This document shows, piece by piece, positions 1 to 9,851 of a stretch of 64,000 nt of DNA. Below the pieces are notes generated by a model, which saw nothing but the letters and a program-made list of their open reading frames with translations, searched no databases and was not told the origin of the DNA. The translations under genes were made by a program, and so were the position numbers. Position 1 is the stretch's first letter, and each line of letters opens with the position of its first letter. The stretch comes from Lautropia mirabilis (GTDB lineage: Bacteria; Pseudomonadota; Gammaproteobacteria; Burkholderiales; Burkholderiaceae_E), in assembly GCF_900637555.1 (NCBI RefSeq), contig NZ_LR134378.1, positions 2,552,001 through 2,616,000 on the forward strand. Reading direction: 5' to 3'.

Positions 1-643
1 ACATCAACCGGCAGTCCGCTGCCCCCGCGGAAAGATCATCCCGCGTGGCAGGCCGAGCGTACTGAACCGACAGGCCACAAGGTACAGCACCCCGCGACAT
101 CGCGTACCGTCGCCATGCCGAGACTGTAACGGCAATGACCACAAAAACAAAGTCAGCCAATAGATAACTTATATCTCACAAATCGGAACAATCATTCCAT
201 GTCCCGGCAAGCAGCTGCGCCAACATCCTTGCCAGGCCGCTTTCCGCCGGCCTCTCCCCCACAGGCCAGCGATGCCCTGCCCTCGGCGACCCCGACCACA
301 ACACCGACCATCGGCAGCCGACACCCGACAGATGGTCGCAGCGTGATGACGACGCCATCACCTCACCCGGGTGCCGACGTCATCCATGGGTCATCAACCA
401 CCCTCACCCTGTCACCTTTCGCCGCCGTCATGCCACCGTCATGCCGACGGATGGACAGACAGGCGGGCGGAGATGGTCACAGCCCTCATCCTTCAGACGA
501 TCATTACTCACTATCAATTCAGTAAAAACAATTCAATAGACCTATTGACCTGCGCTCCGTAAAGTCCCGGCAACGACGATGACGTCCCCTTTCCCGGCGC
601 CACGATGCGCCGGGATCCCGACAACCTCCACGGAGAACAAGCC
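1..643. other. Non-coding region upstream of catalase
   Basis: No convincing gene is seen here. The short frames that exist are rich in Pro, Ser and Thr, have no ribosome site and resemble no family. Two AT-rich patches stand out against the GC-rich background: about 130-180, with an inverted repeat AGATA-N5-TATCT at 162-176, and about 500-550, with a perfect inverted repeat CAATAG-AC-CTATTG at 534-547 lying about 97 bp before the catalase start. Either may hold the catalase promoter and operator. Spacing does not match the four-block OxyR consensus well, so no regulator is named. Confidence 0.4.
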
Positions 644-2140
644 ATGACCCAGAACCCCACCCTGCGATGTCCCGTCATGACCACCACGGCCGGTGCCCCG
701 GTGGTCGACAACCAGAACAGCCTGACGGCCGGCCCGCGCGGCCCGGTGCTGATGCAGGACTGGCACCTGCTGGAGAAGCTGGCCCACCAGAACCGTGAGC
801 GCATCCCCGAGCGCGTCGTCCACGCCAAGGGCTGGGGCGCCTTCGGCACCTTCACCGTCACCCAGGACATCACGCGCTACACCTGTGCCAGCATCTTCTC
901 GGAAGTGGGCAAGGTCACACCGCTGGTCACGCGCTTTTCCACCGTGGCCGGTGAGATGGGCGCGGCCGACGCCGAGCGTGACGTGCGCGGCTTTGCCGTG
1001 AAGTTCTACACCGACCAGGGCAACTGGGATCTGGTGGGCAACAACACGCCCGTCTTCTTCATTCGCGATCCGCTCAAGTTCCCCGACTTCATCCACACGC
1101 AGAAGCGCCACCCGCGCACCCACCTGCGCAGCGCCACGGCCGCCTGGGACTTCTGGAGCCTGTCGCCCGAATCCCTGCACCAGGTCACCATCCTGATGAG
1201 CGACCGGGGCATCCCGGCCAGCCCGCGCTTCATGAACGGCTACGGCAGCCACACCTACAGTCTCTGGAATGCCCAGGGCGAACGCTTCTGGGTGAAGTTC
1301 CACTTCAGGGTGCAGCAGGGCCATCGCACCCTCACCAACGAAGAAGCCGAGGCCCTCATCGGCAAGACCCGCGAAAGCTACCAGGAGGATCTCTTCAACG
1401 CCATCGAGCGCGGCGAATTTCCGAAATGGACGCTGTACATCCAGGTCATGCCCGAGGCCGACGCCGAGAAGACACCCTACAACCCTTTCGACCTGACCAA
1501 GGTCTGGCCGCACGCCGACTACCCGCTGATCGAGGTGGGCGTGATGGAGCTGAACCGCAACCCCGATAACTACTTCGCCGAGATCGAGCAGGTGGCCATG
1601 TCCCCCAGCAACCTGGTACCCGGCATTGGCGCCAGTCCCGACAAGGTACTGCAGGCACGGATCTTCTCGTACGCCGACGCCCACCGCTACCGCCTGGGCA
1701 CGCACTACGAGGCGCTGCCCGTCAACGCGCCGCGCTGCCCGGTGCATCACTACCACACCGACGGCCAGATGAACTTCATGGGCCACAGGAGTGGCGCGGT
1801 CGACGCCTACTACGAACCGAACTCGTTCGGGGGGGCGGTGCAGGCCCCGCAGTTCCGCGAGCCGCCCCTGAAGATCAGGGGTGACGCCGATCGCTATGAT
1901 CACCGCGAAGGCAACGACGACTACAGCCAGCCGGGTGCCCTGTTCCGCCTGCTGGGTGCCGCGCAGCAGGAACGGCTCTTTGCCAACATCGCCAGCTCGA
2001 TGCAGGGGGTGCCCGCCTTCATCATCGACCGCCAGCTGACCCACTTCGACCGGGCCGACCCGGCCTACGGCGCCGGCGTGCGCAAGGCCCTGAAAGCGCG
2101 CGGCATCGCCTTCACGCAGGATGCAGAAGTGAAGGCCTGA
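644..2140 (+). CDS. katA: Monofunctional haem catalase
   Basis: Dismutates hydrogen peroxide to water and oxygen in the cytoplasm. The 498-residue protein has the length of small-subunit (clade 3) catalases. It shows the distal catalytic His60 in [12 protein letters not shown], the active-site Asn in [11 protein letters not shown] (about 133-134), the RFSTVAGE block (about 98-104) and the proximal haem-ligand motif [15 protein letters not shown] with Tyr343. No C-terminal flavodoxin-like domain of large catalases follows. The ATG at 644 is preferred over an upstream in-frame ATG because GGAG lies 8 nt before it and the protein then starts like family members. It stands alone, with a GC-rich hairpin after the stop. 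The symbol katA is by family; the subgroup is inferred from length. Confidence 0.95.
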   Translation: MTQNPTLRCPVMTTTAGAPVVDNQNSLTAGPRGPVLMQDWHLLEKLAHQNRERIPERVVHAKGWGAFGTFTVTQDITRYTCASIFSEVGKVTPLVTRFSTVAGEMGAADAERDVRGFAVKFYTDQGNWDLVGNNTPVFFIRDPLKFPDFIHTQKRHPRTHLRSATAAWDFWSLSPESLHQVTILMSDRGIPASPRFMNGYGSHTYSLWNAQGERFWVKFHFRVQQGHRTLTNEEAEALIGKTRESYQEDLFNAIERGEFPKWTLYIQVMPEADAEKTPYNPFDLTKVWPHADYPLIEVGVMELNRNPDNYFAEIEQVAMSPSNLVPGIGASPDKVLQARIFSYADAHRYRLGTHYEALPVNAPRCPVHHYHTDGQMNFMGHRSGAVDAYYEPNSFGGAVQAPQFREPPLKIRGDADRYDHREGNDDYSQPGALFRLLGAAQQERLFANIASSMQGVPAFIIDRQLTHFDRADPAYGAGVRKALKARGIAFTQDAEVKA

Positions 2141-2168
2141 TCACGATAAAATAGCGGATTCCGCCAAC

Positions 2169-2188
2169 GGCCCCGCTCACGCGGGGCC
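2169..2188 (+). terminator. GC-rich hairpin between katA and gmk
   Basis: GGCCCCGC and GCGGGGCC form a perfect 8-bp stem with a TCAC loop. No T-tract follows and the hairpin ends 15 nt before the gmk start. It may end katA transcription weakly or be part of the gmk leader. Confidence 0.35.
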
Positions 2189-2203
2189 CATCCGCATCCA
2201 TCC

Positions 2204-2830
2204 ATGTCGTCCAACGCCGGCTCCATTCTCATCATCGCGGCGCCTTCCGGCGCCGGAAAGACCACGCTGGTGCGCGCACTGCTGCAGGCACGCCCGCACA
2301 TCCGCCATTCCGTGTCCTTCACCACCCGCGCCCCGCGCGTGGGCGAGAAGCACGGCGAAGACTATTTCTTCACTGACGAGCCCGATTTCATGGCCCGGCG
2401 CGATGCCGGCGAATTCCTGGAATGGGCCGAGGTGCATGGCAACTTCTACGCCACGTCGCGCCTCTGGATCGACGAGCAGATTGCAGCCGGCACCGACATC
2501 GTGCTGGAAATCGACTGGCAGGGCGCAGCCCAGGTGCAGGCGCTCTACCCCGAGGCCGTCTCCATCTTCGTCGTGCCGCCTTCGCTGGAAGTGCTGCAGC
2601 AGCGCCTGCAGACCCGGGGCAAGGACAGCGCCGCCACCATCGAGCGCCGTCTGGCGGCAGCCCGCAGCGAACTGGCGCATGCTGCACAGTTTCAATATAT
2701 CATTGTCAATCAAGACTTTGAGCAGGCGCGCCAGCAGCTCGTCAGCATCGCAGACTCGGCCCGCTGCCGCTTCCGCCAGCAGGCTGCCCAGAACGCCTCG
2801 CTCTTCCAATCCCTAGGCATGACCGCCTGA
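2204..2830 (+). CDS. gmk: Guanylate kinase
   Basis: Phosphorylates GMP (and dGMP) to GDP with ATP in the cytoplasm, supplying GTP and (p)ppGpp precursors. The 208-residue length is typical. The N-terminus carries the P-loop [10 protein letters not shown] (about residues 12-21), followed by the GMP-binding block [18 protein letters not shown] and the lid-domain stretch RLQTRGKDS. It is followed 17 bp later by rpoZ and then spoT in the same direction, the classical gmk-rpoZ-spoT order, so co-transcription is likely. No unusual residue is seen. Confidence 0.97.
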   Translation: MSSNAGSILIIAAPSGAGKTTLVRALLQARPHIRHSVSFTTRAPRVGEKHGEDYFFTDEPDFMARRDAGEFLEWAEVHGNFYATSRLWIDEQIAAGTDIVLEIDWQGAAQVQALYPEAVSIFVVPPSLEVLQQRLQTRGKDSAATIERRLAAARSELAHAAQFQYIIVNQDFEQARQQLVSIADSARCRFRQQAAQNASLFQSLGMTA

Positions 2831-2847
2831 ACCAAGGACCTTCCTCC

Positions 2848-3051
2848 ATGGCCCGCATCACCGTCGAAGATTCGCTGAAACAGATTCCCAACCGCTTCGA
2901 GCTGACCCTCATCGCCACCTATCGCGCCCGCATGCTGGCCCAGGGTCACACCCCGAAGGTGGAAAGCCGCAACAAGCCCACCGTCACCGCCCTGCGTGAA
3001 GTGGCTGCCGGCCAGGTCGGCCGCGAGATGCTGCGGCGCGTTCCCACGTAA
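2848..3051 (+). CDS. rpoZ: RNA polymerase omega subunit
   Basis: A 67-residue protein matching the omega subunit, which helps assemble the beta-prime subunit into RNA polymerase and forms part of a ppGpp-binding site in proteobacteria. The start [19 protein letters not shown] and the [11 protein letters not shown] segment are diagnostic. AAGGAC lies just upstream of the ATG. It sits between gmk and spoT, linking transcription with (p)ppGpp metabolism in one likely operon. Confidence 0.96.
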   Translation: MARITVEDSLKQIPNRFELTLIATYRARMLAQGHTPKVESRNKPTVTALREVAAGQVGREMLRRVPT

Positions 3052-3136
3052 GAACCGCCGGGAAGGCGGGCGTGGCTGCACACGCGGCCGCCCTGCCTTG
3101 CGCCGGCCCTGTCTCTCCCTTTTCCCGCCAGCCATC

Positions 3137-5548
3137 ATGCCCTCCTCGTCCGGCTCCGACACCGATACGGCCCCTGTGATGACCGATGCACCGGGTTCCC
3201 TCCCGGCAACGGAACACAATCCCGGCGACGAGGCTTCCCGGCAGGCGCCGGCATCCGCCACCGATCCTTCCCGACCCGAGCGGAAAGCCCCCAATCCCAA
3301 CGAGCGCCCGGCTGACGACGAATTCGCCCAGCCCACGGCCGCCCCCGTCATCACAGCCTTCACGCCGGCCGCGCACCTGGCCCCGTCTGCCGGTGGCGAC
3401 GAGCCCACCTGGGCCGACCTGGTGTCACTGGAGCCCCTGCTGGCCGAGGCCCGTACCTACCTGCCCGAGACCGACCTGCAGCGCATCCGCAGCGCCTTCC
3501 GGCTGGCCGAGCAGGCCCACAGCGGTCAGAAGCGCTCCAGCGGCGAACCCTACATCACCCATCCCATCTCGGTGGCGCTCATCTGCGCCAGCTGGCAGCT
3601 CGACGCCGACGCCCTGTGCGCCGCCCTGCTGCACGACACGCTGGAAGACACTGCCGTCAGCCAGGCTGAACTCAACCAGCAGTTCGGCCGCGTCGTGGCC
3701 GAGATGGTCGACGGCCTGTCCAAGCTCGACAAGATGGAATTCGGCAGCCGCGAAACCGCCCAGGCCGAGACCTTCCGCAAGATGCTGCTGGCCATGGCGC
3801 GTGACGTGCGCGTCATCCTGGTCAAGCTGGCCGACCGGCTGCACAACATGCGCACGCTCGATGCCGTCAGCCGCCACCGTCAGGTGCGCATCGCCAACGA
3901 GACCATCGAGATCTACGCCCCCATCGCCAACCGGCTGGGGCTGCACAGCCTGTTCCGCGAACTGCAGGACCTGTCCTTCCGCTACCAGCACCCGCTGCGC
4001 TATCGCACGCTGGCCAAGGCCATGCAGGTGGCCGCGCGCACCCGACGCGACGCCTTCGGCCGCGTCACCAGCACCATCGAGAAGGCGCTGGCCAGAATGG
4101 GCGTGCAGGCCGAGATCAGTGCCCGCGAAAAATCGCTCTACTCCATCTATCGCAAGATGGTGGACAAGCACGTCTCGTTCTCCGAGGTCTACGACCTCTT
4201 CGGCGTGCGCCTGATCGTGCCCGACCTGGCCGCCTGCTACCTGGCGCTGGGCGCCATCCACAGCGCCTTCAAGCCCAACACCAGCCGCTTCAAGGATTTC
4301 ATCGCCATCCCCAAGAAGAACGGCTACCAGTCGCTGCACACCACCGTGGTCGGCCCACACGGCGGCGGCATCGAGTTCCAGATCCGCACGCCCCAGATGC
4401 ATCGCGTCGCCGAAGCCGGCGTCGCCGCCCACTGGATCTACAAGACCGAAGGCGAAAACGCCGGCAACCAGCAGATCAAGACGCTGGACTGGCTCAAGTC
4501 GCTGCTCGACATCCAGCAGCAGACCGGCGACTCACTGGAATTCATCGATCACGTCAAGGTCGACCTCTACCCCGACGCCGTCTACGTCTTCACGCCCAAG
4601 GGCCAGATCCGGGGCCTGCCGCGGGGCGCCACCGTCATCGACTTCGCCTACAGCGTGCACACCGACCTGGGCAACCAGTGCGTGGCTGCCCGCATCAACG
4701 GCGACCCGGTGCCGCTGCGCACCGAGCTCACCCACGGCGACATCATCGAGATCATCGCCGATCCCAACGCGCGCCCCAGCCCCTCCTGGCTCACCTTCGC
4801 CCGCACCGGCAAGGCCCGTGCCGAGATTCGCCACTTCCTGCGGCGCATGAAGTACGACGAATCCGTCGAACTGGGCCGCCGGCTGATGACCCAGTCGCTG
4901 GCCAGCCTGCGCATCGACATCGACGAGCTGGATCCCGCCGTGCTGGACAAGGCAGCCCGCGACACCGCCGCCAAGTCCCTCACCGATCTCTACGCCGACA
5001 TCGGCCTGGGCCTGAAGCTGGCTCCGGTCGTGGCGCGTGCCATCTCGCTCGACATCAGCGGCGGCACCGGCCGCAGCGCCGTCACCTCGGCCCTGGCCCC
5101 GCACACCGCCCCCATCGTCATCCAGTCCATCGACGGTATCTCGCTGCAGGCCGCCACCTGCTGCCACCCGGTGCCCGGCGACCGCATCATCGGCCAGATG
5201 CGCGGCGGCCACGGCCTGTCCATCCACCGCATGGATTGCGAGACCGCCCGCAAGCAGATCAGTCGCGACGCCGAACGCTGGATCGACGTGGAGTGGGACG
5301 AGGAAGTCAGCGGCATGTTCCGCACCCTCATCGAGATCACCGCCGACGACGAGCGCGGCATCCTGGGTCGCATCGCCAGCGAGATCACCGCCAGCAATGC
5401 CGACATCCTGCAGGTGGCCATGGACACCGAGTCCGAACAGGTGGCCATCATCCGCTTCACGCTGCAGGTCCAGGACCGCGACCACCTGGCTGAAGTCTTC
5501 CGGCGCCTGCGCAAGCTCCCACAGACCCGCACCATCACCCGGGCCTGA
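3137..5548 (+). CDS. spoT: Bifunctional (p)ppGpp synthetase/hydrolase SpoT
   Basis: Makes and degrades the alarmone (p)ppGpp. In the 803-residue protein an HD hydrolase domain is intact (ALLHDTLEDT near 165), followed by the synthetase domain (NGYQSLHTTVVGPHG near 395), a TGS domain (VYVFTPKGQIRGLPRG near 481), a conserved CCHPVPGD Cys/His block near 674 and a C-terminal ACT domain (from about 728). The first about 110 residues are a Pro/Ser/Asp-rich extension of low complexity. The frame is open further upstream, into rpoZ; the ATG at 3137 is the first after rpoZ, and 3179 is an alternative. A strong terminator follows at 5605. The intact HD motif separates it from the RelA at 17.4-19.7 kb. 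Confidence 0.95.
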   Translation: MPSSSGSDTDTAPVMTDAPGSLPATEHNPGDEASRQAPASATDPSRPERKAPNPNERPADDEFAQPTAAPVITAFTPAAHLAPSAGGDEPTWADLVSLEPLLAEARTYLPETDLQRIRSAFRLAEQAHSGQKRSSGEPYITHPISVALICASWQLDADALCAALLHDTLEDTAVSQAELNQQFGRVVAEMVDGLSKLDKMEFGSRETAQAETFRKMLLAMARDVRVILVKLADRLHNMRTLDAVSRHRQVRIANETIEIYAPIANRLGLHSLFRELQDLSFRYQHPLRYRTLAKAMQVAARTRRDAFGRVTSTIEKALARMGVQAEISAREKSLYSIYRKMVDKHVSFSEVYDLFGVRLIVPDLAACYLALGAIHSAFKPNTSRFKDFIAIPKKNGYQSLHTTVVGPHGGGIEFQIRTPQMHRVAEAGVAAHWIYKTEGENAGNQQIKTLDWLKSLLDIQQQTGDSLEFIDHVKVDLYPDAVYVFTPKGQIRGLPRGATVIDFAYSVHTDLGNQCVAARINGDPVPLRTELTHGDIIEIIADPNARPSPSWLTFARTGKARAEIRHFLRRMKYDESVELGRRLMTQSLASLRIDIDELDPAVLDKAARDTAAKSLTDLYADIGLGLKLAPVVARAISLDISGGTGRSAVTSALAPHTAPIVIQSIDGISLQAATCCHPVPGDRIIGQMRGGHGLSIHRMDCETARKQISRDAERWIDVEWDEEVSGMFRTLIEITADDERGILGRIASEITASNADILQVAMDTESEQVAIIRFTLQVQDRDHLAEVFRRLRKLPQTRTITRA

Positions 5549-5604
5549 CACGCCAGGGCTGGCCCTCTCCCAGGCCAGCACCAGGCAAATCTGCCCCTCA
5601 AGAA

Positions 5605-5640
5605 AAAACACCCATCGCCCGGCAAGGCGATGGGTGTTTT
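5605..5640. terminator. Bidirectional intrinsic terminator between spoT and mglC
   Basis: A perfect 15-bp stem (5605-5619 with 5626-5640) and 6-nt loop CGGCAA begin with A-tract and end with T-tract, so it can stop spoT transcripts on the plus strand and mgl transcripts on the minus strand. The two genes converge here. Confidence 0.92.
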
Positions 5641-5687
5641 CCTGTTGGACCTTCATGGACCCGGCAAGCCGGGCCCTGTGTCCGTCA

Positions 5688-6719
5688 TTACTTGCGACGT
5701 GCGTTCTTCATCGAGTCCATCGCCACGGCCAGCACGATGATGCCGCCCTTGATGATGTACTGCCAGTACGGGTTCACGCCGATGTAGCTGAGACCGTAGT
5801 TCAGCAGCTGGAAGATGATCACGCCCATCACCACGCCGGCCACCGTGCCCACACCGCCGCTGAACGACACGCCACCGATCACGCAAGCGGCAATGGCATC
5901 AAGCTCGTACATGAAGCCCAGGTTGTTCGTGGCCGAACCGATACGGCCCGCCTCCAGCATGCCGCCGAAGGCATAGAAGATGCCCGACAGCACATAGATG
6001 CCGATCAGGTTCAGCGTGACGTTGACGCCGGACACGGCTGCGGCTTCCGGGTTGCCACCAATGGCGAAGAGGTTCTTGCCGAAGCGGGTCTTGTTCCACA
6101 GCACCCAAGTGAACACGATCGCCACCAGTGCATAGATGGTGATGTAGCTGAGGCGGAAGTTGCCCAGCCCGCCCATCGGGATGGAGAAGTAGCCCTGCGT
6201 GAAGCTGCGGAACGCACTGTCGAAGCCCGCGATCGGCGCCGAGCCCACCGCGTCGTAGTACAGCGAGTTCACGCCGTAGGCGATCAACATCGTGCCCAGC
6301 GTGGCGATGAACGGCGTCACGTTCAGGATGGCCACGATGATGCCGTTGAGCAGGCCGATCAGCGCGCCAATGACGCACACCAGCAGGATGACCGCCGGAA
6401 TGGGCATCACGCCCATCTCGGGGAACACCTTGTTGACGTTGTCGACGGCCTGCAGCATGGTGGCAGCCACCACGGCAGCCAGACCCACCTGGCGACCCAC
6501 CGACAGGTCGGTGCCTCGCGTGACGATCACACCAGCCACACCCAGCGCGATGATCATCCGCACCGACGACTGCGTGAGGATGTTGGACAGGTTGGTGATG
6601 TTGAGGAAGGTGCTGTCCTGGGTGATGATGACGGCCAGCAGGATCACGAATACGAAATACAGCGCGTATTCCTTGAAGAAATCCCCGGCCATCTGCAGGG
6701 GCGTGCGAGAGAAGCTCAC
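5688..6719 (-). CDS. mglC: Galactose/methyl-galactoside ABC transporter permease MglC
   Basis: Inner-membrane permease of the Mgl importer. The 343-residue protein is a chain of hydrophobic helices of the BPD_transp_2 family (ribose/xylose/galactose importers), with the typical block RGTDLSVGRQVGLAA near 100 and the GGVSFSGGVGTVAGV segment that contacts the ATPase. The start is GTG, supported by AGAGGA 7 nt before it. It lies 14 bp after mglA in the order mglB-mglA-mglC, the usual operon order, and ends before the shared terminator at 5605-5640. Confidence 0.94.
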   Translation of the reverse strand: MSFSRTPLQMAGDFFKEYALYFVFVILLAVIITQDSTFLNITNLSNILTQSSVRMIIALGVAGVIVTRGTDLSVGRQVGLAAVVAATMLQAVDNVNKVFPEMGVMPIPAVILLVCVIGALIGLLNGIIVAILNVTPFIATLGTMLIAYGVNSLYYDAVGSAPIAGFDSAFRSFTQGYFSIPMGGLGNFRLSYITIYALVAIVFTWVLWNKTRFGKNLFAIGGNPEAAAVSGVNVTLNLIGIYVLSGIFYAFGGMLEAGRIGSATNNLGFMYELDAIAACVIGGVSFSGGVGTVAGVVMGVIIFQLLNYGLSYIGVNPYWQYIIKGGIIVLAVAMDSMKNARRK

Positions 6720-6733
6720 GGTGGAATCCTCTT

Positions 6734-8257
6734 TTACAGGTATTTGGCAGCCAGCTGCAGGATCTCTTCCTGGCTGGTTTCCCGGGTATTGACGATGCCG
6801 GCCACGCGACCGTTGCTCATCACCAGAATGCGGTCGGACACACCCAGCAGCTCGGGCATCTCGGACGAGATCATGATGATGCTCTTGCCCTGTACCGCCA
6901 GGTCGTTGATCAGCTGATAGATCTCGAACTTCGCCCCCACGTCGATGCCGCGTGTGGGTTCATCCAGCATGAGGATGTCAGGCTTGGTCAGCAGCCAGCG
7001 TCCGATGACGACCTTCTGCTGGTTGCCACCCGAGAGTGAGCCGATCTGCGTGCGACGGCTGGGCGTCTTCACGTTCATCGACTTGACGACCCAGTCGGTG
7101 TCGCCCTGCATGTTCTTCTGCTGCAGCAGACCCGCATGCTCGTAGTGCGGCATGTTGGCGATGAGCGAGTTGAAGTCCACGCCCAGCCCGGCAAAGATGC
7201 CGGTGGCACGCCGCTCTTCCGTCACCAGGGCAAAGCCGTTGCGGATGGCCTTGACGCTGCTGGTGTTGCGCACCTCCTTGCCGCGCACCCGAACCACACC
7301 TGAACTGGCCTCGCGGATGCCGAAGAGCGTCTCCACGATATCGGTACGCTTGGCACCCACCAGCCCGGCAATGCCCAGGATCTCGCCCCGACGCAGATCG
7401 AAGGACACATCCTGAATGGACGGCTGGTTGCGGGCCGTCAGCCCCCGGACCTCCAGCACGATCTCGGCCGGCTTGTTGGTCTTCTCCGGGAAACGCTCGC
7501 CCAGTTCGCGCCCGACCATCATCTTGATGACATCATCGAAGGTCAGGCCCGCGACAGGTCGCGTGTCGATCCACTGACCGTCGCGCAGGATGGTGATCTC
7601 GTCGCAGATGCGGAAGATCTCGTCCATCTTGTGCGAGATGTAGATGATCCCGCAGCCACGATCCTTCAGCTTTTCAATGATGCCGAAGAGATGGTTGACC
7701 TCCTTCTCGGACAGCGAGGAGGTGGGCTCGTCCATGATGACGATCTTCGCGTTGTACGAGAACGCCTTGGCGATCTCGATCATCTGCATCTGCGAGACCG
7801 TCAGCTCGGCCACCTTCTGGCGCGGATCCACGTCGATGCCCAGCTCGTCGAAGATCGCCTTGGTATCACGGTACATCTTCGCATGATCGATGAAGGGCCC
7901 CTTCTGGGGATAGCGCCCCAGCCAGAGGTTGTCCATCACCGACACCTGCGGCACCAGGTTCAGCTCCTGGTGCACCATGGAAATGCCGTTCTCCAGCGCT
8001 TCCTTCGAAGTGCGGTACGCGACCGGACGGCCGCAGAACAGGATCTCGCCTGCATCGGCGTGGTAGATGCCGAACAGGCACTTGAGCAGCGTGGACTTGC
8101 CCGCACCGTTCTCGCCCATCAGGGCGTGCACGGAATGGGGCCTGACCTTCAGCTGCGCATTGTCCAGCGCCTTGACGCCGGGAAAGCTCTTGTTGATGCC
8201 GCGCATCTCCAGCAGGAACTCGCCTGCCGGTGCAGCATCGCTCATCGGGGGTGACAT
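6734..8257 (-). CDS. mglA: Galactose/methyl-galactoside ABC transporter ATPase MglA
   Basis: Cytoplasmic ATPase with two fused nucleotide-binding domains, 507 residues, the normal size of sugar-importer ATPases. Domain 1 has Walker [10 protein letters not shown] (48-56) and Walker [12 protein letters not shown]. Domain 2 has the degenerate Walker A (GLVGAKRTD) usual in this family, the signature [15 protein letters not shown] and Walker [13 protein letters not shown]. The ATG at 8257 is chosen because AAGAGG lies 7 nt before it; the open frame continues 60 nt upstream without a ribosome site. It lies between mglB and mglC in one transcription unit. Confidence 0.95.
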   Translation of the reverse strand: MSPPMSDAAPAGEFLLEMRGINKSFPGVKALDNAQLKVRPHSVHALMGENGAGKSTLLKCLFGIYHADAGEILFCGRPVAYRTSKEALENGISMVHQELNLVPQVSVMDNLWLGRYPQKGPFIDHAKMYRDTKAIFDELGIDVDPRQKVAELTVSQMQMIEIAKAFSYNAKIVIMDEPTSSLSEKEVNHLFGIIEKLKDRGCGIIYISHKMDEIFRICDEITILRDGQWIDTRPVAGLTFDDVIKMMVGRELGERFPEKTNKPAEIVLEVRGLTARNQPSIQDVSFDLRRGEILGIAGLVGAKRTDIVETLFGIREASSGVVRVRGKEVRNTSSVKAIRNGFALVTEERRATGIFAGLGVDFNSLIANMPHYEHAGLLQQKNMQGDTDWVVKSMNVKTPSRRTQIGSLSGGNQQKVVIGRWLLTKPDILMLDEPTRGIDVGAKFEIYQLINDLAVQGKSIIMISSEMPELLGVSDRILVMSNGRVAGIVNTRETSQEEILQLAAKYL

Positions 8258-8327
8258 CGAAGCGCCTCTTGTTCTTGCGATGACAAGAAACGGGCGCAAG
8301 CGCCCGTTTCTCGGCATCAGCGCCGGA

Positions 8328-9311
8328 TCATTTCAGGAATTCACCCAGGTTGTCCTTGTCCACGCCGATGTAGGGCAGACGCAGATAACGCTGCTTGAAC
8401 TCGTAGCCGGTCCCTTCGGCAACATCCTTGCCGGCGATCAGGTTGGGCAGCACGGCCAGGATGGCCTTGGCCTGAGCAGCACCGTCGTTCAGCACGGTAC
8501 CGGCCAGGTCACCCTTCTTCACCAGCTGCAGGGCTTCCGGCAGGGCGTCCACACCGAAGATGGGCAGCTTCTTGCCCTGGGCCTTGGCAGCCTCGATGGC
8601 ACCCATGGCCATGGAGTCGTTGTTGGAGATGATCACCTCGATCCGGTTGGCATTCGGGCCGGACAGCCAGGCCTGGGCAATGTCCTTGGCCTTGGCGGCA
8701 TCCCAGAGGGCGGCGTCCATGTACAGGCGCTCGGTCTTCACTCCCTTGGCTTCCAGCTCCTTCACGACCCACTCGGTACGGGCCTCGGCATCCGGGTGGC
8801 CCGGCTCACCCTTGATGAGGGCGAACTGCAGCTTGCCGTCCTTGTTCAGGTCCCACTCCGGATGGGCTTTCCAGCCCTTGGCGATCAGGTCACCCTGGAT
8901 CACGCCAGACTGCACCGGGTCGGTACCGATGTAGTAGGCCTTGGCGTAGGAATCGATGGCTTTCTGGCCGGGGTCCTTGTTGAAGAAGATCACGGGGACA
9001 TCCTGGCCGCTGGCCTTGTCGATGACCGTGGTGCCGGCTGCAGGGTCCACCAGGTTGATGGCCAGCGCCTTCACGCCACGGGCCAGCAGGATGTCGACCT
9101 GGTCGTTCTGCATCGACTGGTTGTTCTGCGAATCGTTCATCAGCAGCGAAATGTCTTTCTGCTGCTTGGCGATGCCCTCCAGCGACTTGCGCATGGTGGA
9201 CATGAAGTTGTCGTCGTATTTGTAAATGGTGACGCCCACGCGATCGGCTGCTTGGGCGGCGGAAGCGAGGGTGGCGGCCGACAGCATGACAGCCAGGACA
9301 GTCTTCTTCAT
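8328..9311 (-). CDS. mglB: Periplasmic galactose-binding protein MglB
   Basis: Periplasmic receptor that delivers galactose or glucose to MglA/MglC and can signal to a chemoreceptor in some species. The 327-residue precursor begins with a clean signal peptide ([10 protein letters not shown]...AAQA, cleavage near residue 22). The mature part has the sugar-binding protein 4 fold, and its calcium loop DLNKDGKLQ closely resembles that of enteric galactose-binding protein. [14 protein letters not shown] and [10 protein letters not shown] are ligand-site motifs. The ATG at 9311 has GGAG 9 nt upstream; the longer open frame is not needed. It is first in mglBAC, and paired GGGAAAACCCT boxes lie 119 nt ahead of the start. 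Confidence 0.96.
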   Translation of the reverse strand: MKKTVLAVMLSAATLASAAQAADRVGVTIYKYDDNFMSTMRKSLEGIAKQQKDISLLMNDSQNNQSMQNDQVDILLARGVKALAINLVDPAAGTTVIDKASGQDVPVIFFNKDPGQKAIDSYAKAYYIGTDPVQSGVIQGDLIAKGWKAHPEWDLNKDGKLQFALIKGEPGHPDAEARTEWVVKELEAKGVKTERLYMDAALWDAAKAKDIAQAWLSGPNANRIEVIISNNDSMAMGAIEAAKAQGKKLPIFGVDALPEALQLVKKGDLAGTVLNDGAAQAKAILAVLPNLIAGKDVAEGTGYEFKQRYLRLPYIGVDKDNLGEFLK

Positions 9312-9851
9312 TATCGTGATCTCCAGTTTGAAATTGCCCGGGCCAGCCCGATCCGAAAAAAAAACGGACCTGACCCGGAAGACCTTCTGAACAAGCCGCA
9401 TGCGGCGCGCCAAATATCCGCGCAAATCAGGGAAAACCCTATAGGGGAAAACCCTGACCGTACCGTCGGCCACATTATCCACGGGCATCCATCCATCAAG
9501 ACGCCCGGAACATGCAGGGTATTCACCTCCCCCTGCCCGGAAAACTGATGGAGCAACCGGACCCGACACCCTGCTCCGACCTGTTCGGAAGATCCTTCGC
9601 GACAGAATGATATCCTGCCGTTCGTATTCATTCTTCCACCTTTGCGGCGGCGCGAGTATACCCTCGACCATGGGCATGTGATAAAGTGCTCACCGCTGTC
9701 ATCATGAAGCAACGCCCGGACGGCGGGGGTCCGAGCCGCATGTCCGGAACCGTCAATGTGTGCGGAAATGGCTTGCCAGTCCGCGCACAAAATGGCAACG
9801 TCGGAGACATTTTCAGGCCTCTCGCCGCCCGCTTCGGGCGCAACCAACATC
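9312..9851. other. Divergent mglB-galT control region
   Basis: A 540-bp gap between two divergent galactose operons with no convincing gene. It holds the paired GGGAAAACCCT boxes at 9430-9455 and an A/T-rich stretch 9352-9366 with a run of eleven A. A short minus-strand frame runs through most of it but shows no family likeness and no ribosome site. Promoters for both directions must lie here, but I cannot place -35/-10 boxes with confidence. Confidence 0.55.
9430..9455. promoter_or_regulatory. Paired GGGAAAACCCT boxes, probable operator
   Basis: Two copies of the near-palindrome GGGAAAACCCT lie at 9430-9440 and 9445-9455, centres 15 bp apart, joined by a CCCTATAGGG palindrome. Such paired symmetric boxes suggest a dimeric repressor or activator controlling mglBAC and perhaps galT. 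The regulator is not encoded next to it. Confidence 0.5.

Noticed and set aside
199-525. 108-codon plus-strand frame before catalase
   Set aside because: Pro/Ser/Thr-rich, no ribosome site, no likeness to a family; typical of GC-rich non-coding DNA.
534-547. OxyR operator before catalase
   Set aside because: The inverted repeat CAATAG-AC-CTATTG does not have the ATAG-N7-CTAT spacing; kept only as an inverted repeat.
542-2044. 500-codon frame antisense to catalase
   Set aside because: Shadow of katA codon bias; the sense frame has all catalase motifs.
5037-6917. 626-codon frame across the spoT end and mglC
   Set aside because: Crosses a strong terminator and is out of frame with two clear genes.
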